Source of the DNA: Portulaca oleracea
Lineage: Eukaryota > Streptophyta > Magnoliopsida > Caryophyllales > Portulacaceae
Assembly (NCBI GenBank): GCA_029582165.1
Contig: CM055876.1
Coordinates: 12,106,501 to 12,170,500 of the forward strand
Length of the DNA: 64,000 nucleotides
Reading direction: 5' to 3'
A program made the translations under genes and the position numbers. Shown in pieces: positions 57,105-64,000 of the stretch. Under the pieces are notes generated by a model, which worked only from the letters and a program-made list of their open reading frames with translations, made no database searches and was not told the DNA's origin. The stretch's first letter is position 1; each line of letters begins with the position of its first letter.

Positions 57105-58096
57105 TGGAACGTATCGGGATGAGGCCCGAGTCTTACTTTTCATGGGCACCAAGTCTTCCCGCACCCTTTCCATGAAAACAAGCGAAACGACTTCAAGGTC
57201 GGGGGTGGGATCCATTTCAAGGTGGACCCGGGACCTTGGAGGCATACTCGGACCATCATTGGGTGTGATATCCATTTCAAGTGGGACCCGGACCATGGGA
57301 GTGGAGCTACGGATCCTCATCGGGACCTACTTCTGGTCTTTAAAAGGGTTCGAAGTCCTTCGGCAAGAATAAGCGCAAACGGGTTAATGTGGGTTGTCGG
57401 AATGGACGCACCTTCACTCTTTGGGTCATAACTCCTTCAATATAAATCCGATGGGTCTCAAATTTTGGGAGCATAAATTACATACCGAGAGCTTTCCAAG
57501 ATATCTTACGGGCCTAAAACAGAGTTCGGAAGAAGAAGTTATGCTCGTTTGAAGTCCGCAGGGAAAAGCTGCCCAGAACAATGACTCGCCCGAGTCATCT
57601 TATAACTCGTCCGAGTCGTCGTTCTGGTCTTCCCCAACGATTGACAATGGCGTGTTGGAGTTGTCGGGCCAGTAGGCCGACTCGACCGAGTCATCTTGTG
57701 ACTCGCCCGAGTCAGGCCTGTGACACGCACGTGCTGCTTCGTTTTTGTTATTTGTTTTCCCCATTCCTATGTATACTCCCTCCCTTGGCATCGTTGAGAA
57801 GTTTTTGACATTTTGAATATATGCTAGTGCATTTGTAAGGGTTCTCCCTTAGTTTTTTCTCAAAAATCTAGATACTTTGTCCAAGTGATTTGGTGGTGTT
57901 CAAGTCATTCCTTTAGTGATTATTTAGTAGTTTACCTATGATAATCATGGTGAGATAGTAGGCCCAGAGTTGTGGTTGTCCTTGCTCAAAGTCATATCCA
58001 ACCTTTGGGTGTTCAAGGCCCTTGTTCGTGTTGAATATCGATCCTCCATCAACACTCAAGCTAATCTAATCATCCCACCACGACGGTCACGCTCCA
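57105..58096 (+). repeat. LARD-like element 3' LTR (992 bp)
   Basis: Matches the 5' LTR with scattered differences. Its four palindromes are at 57583, 57604 (first base changed), 57679 and 57700, preserving both 21-bp spacings. Confidence 0.9.
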
Positions 58097-58312
58097 TGTT
58101 GTCAAAGTGGACATTATGGTCAAGAAAATTGGACATTTAAGGGAAAATGGTTATGTTACTCTATGTCATTTTGTTGTAGTTGATGTGCACATTGGTAATG
58201 GTTCATGTTCCATGTTTAATGTCCACATCCACTTTGTTTGATGTCCATACTCGACATGCTCGATGTCCACTATTGTTACATAATATGACCATACTGACTG
58301 TACATGTTGTTG
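58097..58312. repeat. Tandem unit, right copy
   Basis: Diverged copy of 53280-53524, with the same TTGATGTGCAC / TTGATGTCCAT words and the same ending TGACCATACTGACTGTACAT. The gypsy element inserted at the boundary between the two units. Confidence 0.65.
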
Positions 58313-58482
58313 AAACAATTCAATATTATTTGGTGGGAATATTAATGGTTCGTGGGTTGTTGACCAGGGATCAGCATAGCCCTACTTGTCCTGGAGTTCT
58401 TGCGATGTGTTTGCATCAATAGTTAAGGATTTTCCGTCCACAAGTAATGAAGTGGAAGATGGTTCAAGTCCAGTCCGCTCAC

Positions 58483-60209
58483 TGTTTAGACCCGATTTCG
58501 TGTCTAAATACCGCCTAAATCCTTAGGCTTTTGACTTGTTTCGTAGTTGTTTTAATAAATTTTAATGCGTTTTAGTTACTTTTGTAGTTTCCGAAGGGTT
58601 TCACTCAAAATGAATCTAAATGGGCCGATTTTGCACCAATCTTGGGAATCCCGAGATTCCCTAAGATTCCCCGAGCCCTGGTCGTGTCAAAGGCAGAGGA
58701 TTAGAAGGGCCGACCATGTCGAAAGGCAGCGGAAGCGGAGGCAACGATTGAAGAGTGCCCTGGAAGGAACTGTGGTCGAGAGAGACCGTGGCCACGGTCA
58801 CATGGATCGTAGCCACGGTATGATGGAGCCAAGACCAAAGTGAAGAGGCCTTGCACCCGAACTAGACCGTGGTCACTGTCACTTTGATCGTGGTCACGAT
58901 AGGATCTTCACCATGCCTAAAGAAGAAGCTGACCGAACTAGACCGTGGCCACGGTCTCCTAAGACCGTAGCCACGGCGGTGCAAAGGAGCGAAAAGTTGT
59001 CAGCCCTAATCGCCTAGACCGTGACCACGGTGCATGGGGACCATGCCCACGGCAATGCAAAGCGTAGAGAAGAAATCGCTTGCCTTACGCAGATCGGCTA
59101 CGGTCACCCCGATGGCACGGCCACGCGGTCCGCCGAGCTTTTGTCTGTTGTGTAAAATGATGAGTTTTGAGTAACACCCTTGATTACTATTTAATGTATT
59201 TAGGACATTTTAGCAAAAGGGGGGAGATTAGACATCAGCTTTACTTATCTTTTATAATACTTTAACACTCTTTATCACTTTTGAGAAGTCTTAGATTAGA
59301 GGGATTAAGGAAGATCTTCGCTGAGATTATTAGTTCTTGTATTGGATTCTCTTGATTATTATTGGAAGTTTGAAGATTATTTTCGACTTTGGAGCATTGA
59401 AGCTTTATTATTCTGAAGTTTTCTCCCTTGTCATCACAATCAATGAGCATTTCTTAACCTTTCTCTCTCTAATTTATTACTTATTTACTAATCTCTGTTT
59501 TGTTATTATTGATATTGTTGGTGTTATTGAATGTTTATTGTCATCTTGTTTACTCTTTTAAGCATGAATGAAGTTGTTGATGTTATTAACATGATAGTTA
59601 GGATGTTTAGTGGCTAGAACCTTAATGGGTTAGGGAGATATTAAGGGTGTGAATGGGTAATTAGGTTTAGGTTAGCAATTTTAGTGAGTGACTAGTTAGG
59701 GAATCAACTTCCTAATCCTATCGTTCCCTCAAGTGGGATGTATTTAGGTGCAAAAACATCCCGAATACATCCAATGCTTGTTGAAAGGTAGGAATTAGGA
59801 TAGTTAGTATTCTAGTTCGCGAAAGCGAATATAAACTAACTAGGAAATTCCGTTCTATTGACCTTCCCGGGTCTGTCTATGGATTTCGGGGAAGTTAATC
59901 CGGACTATCCTTGAAAAAGGAAGTCCGGTGGGTATTTTTTCTAACGGAATTACCATTTGATTTCCCTTTCTCGTTACTCTCTTGTTGCGAAATCCATTTC
60001 CTCATTCCCGTTTGCATCCCGAAAGTCTCCCGACACCCATTGTTTTACCAATTTGACTGAACATAGCGTGTTTGTGTTGTTTTCACCCTAAAGTCTTTCA
60101 TCCTTTCATGATCATAAACCATACCTAGAGGCAACTAGTTGCAGCTAAGGCCCCTAGCTCCCTGTGGAAGAACGATAAAACCGTGGTCTTACAAACCACT
60201 CCACTAACA
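58483..60209 (+). repeat. Athila-type 5' LTR (1727 bp)
   Basis: Begins TGTTTAGACCCGATTTCGTG and ends CCACTAACA just before the PBS. It holds the palindrome array 58784-59053 and then a TATA-like TTTTATAATAC near 59250. Confidence 0.75.
58784..59053. promoter_or_regulatory. GACCGTGGCCACGGTC palindrome pairs in U3
   Basis: Perfect 16-bp palindromes at 58784-58799 and 58941-58956, each followed by a diverged partner (58805, 21 bp on; 58963, 22 bp on). Further pairs begin at 58865/58886 (21 bp) and 59017/59039 (22 bp). All lie upstream of the TATA-like box. Confidence 0.65.
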
Positions 60210-60212
60210 AAA

Positions 60213-60230
60213 TGGCGTCGTTGCCAGGGA
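60213..60230 (+). other. Primer binding site, tRNA-Asp type
   Basis: TGGCGTCGTTGCCAGGGA, differing from the tRNA-Asp-complementary consensus at two positions. Confidence 0.8.
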
Positions 60231-60346
60231 GCAAGCACACCTAGCTTAGCTCTTTGTCTTTAGGTTGTTTAAGATCATTTCACTGCTAGAGATTTTGTTA
60301 TCCTTAGTTACTGGAAATTTGATTCTTCTGTTTGTTCCTTTTGTGC

Positions 60347-61690
60347 ATGCGGACTCGCTCTCGACGAGGCCAAACTCCTGTAACTCCACCGAACCCGAAT
60401 CCGGAGAGTATTATTCGACAAGCTAACGCCGGTTCGAGACGAGCTAGATAACAAAGGGAGCGAGAGACGATCGAAATTCCAATGGCTGAAGGAGAGCAAA
60501 TTCCACCCCGTACCTTAGCATCATATTCCTTACCATCGTCGGGTACGGGAAGCAATCCCATCACATTACTAGAATTACCACCGAATGCATCGTTCGAGTT
60601 CAAGCCATATTTATTGGAAATATTTGAGAACACCCCGTACCATGGAGGAGAGCATGAAAATCCTATTGACCACATCAACAGATTCGAGCAACGCATTGGC
60701 TTCGTACAAATGAATGGAGTTTCCGCCGAATACATGAAGCTGAATTTTTTCCCTCTTACCTTGAAGGGGAAACCATTATTATGGCTCAACACGTGTCCGC
60801 CCGAAACTTATTCAACATGGGATGCCCTTAGCCGCGACTTTCTTCAAAGGTTTTTCCCCAATGATGAGACGTGTCGGTTGAGGCAAGCCATCATGAGCTT
60901 CAAGCAAGAGCCCGATGAGTCGTTATTCGAAGCATGGGGGAGATTCAAAGGTCTCCAACGGAGGTGTCCACATCAAAATCTTGAGGATTGGTTATTAATC
61001 TATTCCGGATTGAGTAGCTCTTTGCGAGAATCCATCGATCATGCCTCGGGGGGCATGTTCCTCAAGAAGACGGCGGAGGAAGCAAACGTATTTCTTCACG
61101 AGCTATCTCAAAACTCTCCTCATTGGGGAGGCGGTCGTGGTCCAAGAGATGGTCCTCCTCTAGAAAGCAACCCTACCATTAAATTTCTCATGAATGTCGT
61201 TCTTGAGATGCAACAAAAGGCAGCTTTGGAGGAAACCACGAGGCAAGTAAAGGCGGCCCAAGAAGTACCTATGCCTATTCCGGATGCCCGAGTCTTGGTA
61301 TGTGATTTTTGTGGAGGGCCACATTCTTCGAAGCAATGTGAAGAGTATCAAACCGAGCAAGTCCAAGCCATCTATCCCAACAATAACCTCTCCTATACCA
61401 ATAAAACCCCCATTCGTCCCCGTGGGAATTACGCCTACAACCAACAAGCTCCCCTAAACCAAAACCTACCCCCCGGTTTCCCAAATCAAAATCGCCGCCA
61501 ATACCACCAAAACCACCACCAAAATCCTCACCAAGGTCAATCTTCCCAAGCACCCAAACCATCACAACAAGAAACCCTTGACCAAACCCTCCAAAAGTTG
61601 GCCCTAACTCAAGAGAAGATAGCCTTATCTCAAGAAAAGATGGCCTTAGACCGAAAAAAAGACCAAACTCGCATTAAGAACCTCGAGTAA
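60347..61690 (+). pseudogene. Athila-type gag with two in-frame TAA codons
   Basis: An upstream ATG (60347) opens MRTRSRRGQTPVTPP, a common gag start in this group, but meets an in-frame TAA at 60449-60451. The same frame restarts at ATG 60482 (402 aa). The capsid region has FEFKPYLLEIFENTPYHGG, LNFFPLTLKGKPLLWLNTCP and FKQEPDESLFEAWGRFKGLQ, followed by a CX2CX4HX4C knuckle (CDFCGGPHSSKQC) near residue 275 and an Asn/Gln-rich linker with a coiled coil. A second TAA (61688-61690) ends it within the coiled coil. The frame then stays open to the window end. Confidence 0.8.
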
Positions 61691-64000
61691 CTATTGGCCC
61701 AATTGGCACAACAATCTCAACCTATCCAATCTTTGCCTAGCCAATCCCAACCTAACCCAAAGGGGCAACTTAATGCGATTACTTTGAGGAGTGGCAAGGA
61801 GATTGATGGACCTAGAATGGTGGGAGAGGAGGTCTTGGGTGACAAGGAAGGTGACGTGGTGGATGTCTCGGATGAGGAAGATTTGTTGGAGAAGCGGGAA
61901 AGTGAGTTAGTATTGGGTGAGGAAGTTGAGAGAGCACATGAGGATGAATTGGGAGAGTCTAGTAAAGAACAAGAGGAGATGGAGAAGTTAAGGAAAGGGA
62001 AAGGAAAAATGGTGGAAGAAGAACCAATCCAGACTATTGAGAAGCCAAAGCTATCACCGGTCCCTTTTCCCGATCGGTTAGCAAAGCCAAAATCTGATGC
62101 AAAGTTTTCAAAATTCATTGAGATGCTCAAGAAGCTTCAAGTGACCATTCCATTTCTTGATGCCATTTCTGAAGTTCCGTCCTTCAAGAAGCATTTGAAG
62201 GAGCTTTTCACGAGCAAGAGAAGAATTCAAGAGAAATCTACGATCCATTTGACGGCGGATTGTAGTACAATTATCGATAACAAATCACTGGAGAAATTAG
62301 CCGACCCCGAAAGTTTTTCTATTCCATGCACCATTGGTGATATGCGGATTGTCCGTGCCCTTTGTGATCTAGGAGCAAGTGTAAGCGTCATGCCTTATTC
62401 GATTTGCAAGAAGTTAAATCTCGACGATCTTGCTCCTACAACAATTAACCTTCAATTGATCGACCGTTTCGTGCGAAGACCGTTGGGAATATTGGAAGAC
62501 ATCCCGGTCCAAGTGGGGCGGTTTTTGATTCCTTGTGATTTTTTGATCTTGGAGATAGAGGAAGATAACAACATCCCTATTATTTTGGGAAGGCCATTCC
62601 TTGCTACGGCGGGAGCCATTATCGATGTGAAGAATGGAAGCATGTCTTTGAATGTCGGGAATGAAAGCATAATTTTTCAACTTGAGGGGTCATTGAAGGG
62701 ACCTTCGTATGGGGATTCATGTTATGCCATTGATATGATGGAGTTCCTTGTTGATGAGTATATTGAGGACTCCCATCTTCTTGAATCTATTTGCAATGAT
62801 CCCTTGGGAGCTTGCTTATTGGAGTCTTTCCAATTTGAGACCGACGGCACCGACATTACTTTCTTCACCAACCTTCTTGACTCTTCACCCATGCATAAGG
62901 AGATTATTATTGATGAGCCTTATATGGAGTGTATGGAGATTCAAGATGCGATCTTCAAAGGTATGTCTTCTTCTCAAATTCAATCTTCTACTCCTTTAGA
63001 GCTTAAAGCTTTGCCCCCTTCCCTCCAATATGCTTTCTTGGATGATGAGAAATCTTATCCTGTCATTGTGAATGCGAATTTGAATGATTTTGAATTGTCC
63101 AAGTTGCTTGATTTGCTTAGGAAACATAAGGGTGCATTGGGTTATAGGATAGAAGATTTGAAAGGTTTATCCCCTTCCATATGCATGCATTCAATTGACT
63201 TGCTAGAAGATGCCAAGCCTACTAGGCAACCCCAACGTCGTTTAAATCCCAACATGCAAGAAGTGGTTAAAAAGGAAGTAGTAAAGTTGCTAGCTGCTGG
63301 GATCATCTTCCCCATCGCAAATAGCGAATGGGTAAGCCCGATTCAGTGTGTGCCCAAGAAGGGTGGATTGACCGTAATTGAAAATGACAAGAAAGAACTA
63401 GTTAGTACCCGGACCGTCACCGGTTGGCGGATGTGTATCGATTACCGCCAATTAAACAAAGTAACAAAGAAGGACCATTTCCCCCTTCCCTTTATTGACC
63501 AGATGTTAGAACAGTTGGCGGGTCATTCGCATTTTTGCTTTTTGGATGGGTACTCGAGTTTCTTTCAAATTCCAATCCACCCCTCACATCAAGAAAAAAC
63601 CACCTTCACTTGCCCATATGGGACATTTGCTTATCGTCGCATGCCATTTGGTTTATGTAATGCCCCTGGGACTTTTCAACGTTGTATGATGGCTATTTTT
63701 AGCGATTTCATTGAAAAATGCATGGAAGTCTTTATGGATGATTTTTCTGTGTACGGTAATTCTTTCGATGACTGTTTGCTAAATTTGGAGAAAGTGTTAA
63801 CTCGTTGTGAGGAAGTGGATCTAGTTCTGAATTGGGAGAAATGCCACTTCATGGTGGAACAAGGTATCGTTCTGGGTCACTTAATCTCTTCTAAGGGCAT
63901 CGAAGTAGATAGGGCTAAAGTTGAGGTTATAGAGCGCCTACCACCCCCAGTTTCTGTTAAGGGGGTGCGTAGTTTCCTTGGCCATGCCGACTTTTATCGC
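61691..64000 (+). CDS. Athila-type protease and reverse transcriptase, partial
   Basis: 770 codons without a stop, in the same frame as gag. After an acidic linker come AITLRSGKEI, VPFPDRLAKPK and the protease active site CDLGASVSVMPYS near 62370, then IIILGRPFLATAGA-like IPIILGRPFLATAGAII. RT follows: EWVSPIQCVPKKGG, GWRMCIDYRQLNKVT, FCFLDGYSSFFQIPIHP, RRMPFGLCNAPGTFQ and catalytic VFMDDFSVYG (about 63736), then CHFMVEQGIVLGHLIS. RNase H and integrase would lie beyond the window. It has no ATG of its own near the start, so expression would need read-through of the TAA at 61688 or reversion of a mutation. Confidence 0.85.

Larger units (their letters stand above)
53525..58096 (+). mobile_element. 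LARD-like gypsy element, gag only
   Basis: 4,572 bp with LTRs 53525-54519 and 57105-58096 (TGGAACG..CA), the perfect duplication TGTTG (53520-53524, 58097-58101), a PBS at 54522-54533 and a polypurine tract AAGAAGGGGAGTA at 57092-57104. The interior encodes a gypsy-type Gag and two unknown frames but no protease, RT, RNase H or integrase. It must depend on proteins from another element. A hAT MITE interrupts gag. Confidence 0.9.
58483..64000 (+). mobile_element. Athila-type gypsy element, 5' part, runs off window
   Basis: 5' LTR 58483-60209, PBS 60213-60230 (tRNA-Asp type), gag from 60347 or 60482, protease near 62370, RT from about 63060 to the window end. Closest relative in the window is the element at 27725-40961, but the LTRs are unrelated in sequence. 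The end of the element and its 3' LTR are outside the window. Confidence 0.85.

Overview
This window is nuclear DNA of a flowering plant, probably a eudicot. It is AT-rich, a spliced gene with canonical GT/AG introns is present, and nearly everything else is plant transposable elements: Ty1-copia, Ty3-gypsy of the Athila/Tat type, CACTA (En/Spm), L1-type LINE, hAT, Mutator-like and Stowaway MITEs, and SINEs. There are no bacterial, rRNA, tRNA or CRISPR features. I could not fix the species from sequence alone.

Layout. 1-3470 holds a decayed copia pol on + broken by SINEs, then a 599-bp Mutator-like hairpin MITE with a 9-bp target duplication. 3471-5767 is a minus-strand copia element that lost integrase and RT. 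6044-11191 is the only convincing host gene: five coding exons for a ~206-aa plastid-type membrane protein with an amphipathic-helix tail. 11192-13300 is intergenic with a gypsy RNase H relic.

13300-52029 is one deeply nested structure that can be unpicked by target-site duplications (TSDs). An old minus-strand copia (5' LTR, PBS, gag and protease at 52.0-49.6 kb; integrase at 14.2-13.3 kb) was entered by an Athila-like solo LTR whose ends now lie 33.7 kb apart (14211 and 47921, TSD ATCTT). That LTR was invaded by a 10.9-kb CACTA element (14728-25669), a GC-rich hAT MITE (25952-26430) and an L1-type LINE (27292-47898, 13-bp TSD). The LINE was invaded by a 13.2-kb Athila-type element with two LTRs (27725-40961, TSD AGAGG), cutting an RRM domain between codon bases, and by a smaller CACTA derivative (41979-46438) carrying pieces of a subtilase gene and an FKBP/TPR gene. 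A Tat-like LTR (47929-49637) and a TGGTTGG-rich MITE (51173-51461) also sit in the copia.

53525-58096 is a 4.6-kb gypsy element with gag but no pol (LARD-like), with perfect TSDs and a hAT MITE inside gag. 58483-64000 is the 5' part of a plus-strand Athila-type element (LTR, PBS, gag, protease, RT) that runs off the window.

The most unusual signal is a shared LTR architecture. Three dissimilar LTR families carry three different 11-16-bp palindromes, always in pairs or runs spaced 21-22 bp and placed upstream of the LTR TATA-like box. The Athila-type element carries extra copies in its internal region upstream of its accessory ORF. Other points of interest are gene-fragment capture by both CACTA elements, a TGATG-overlapped second ORF after the Athila accessory ORF, and single stop codons in otherwise open gag-pol frames.
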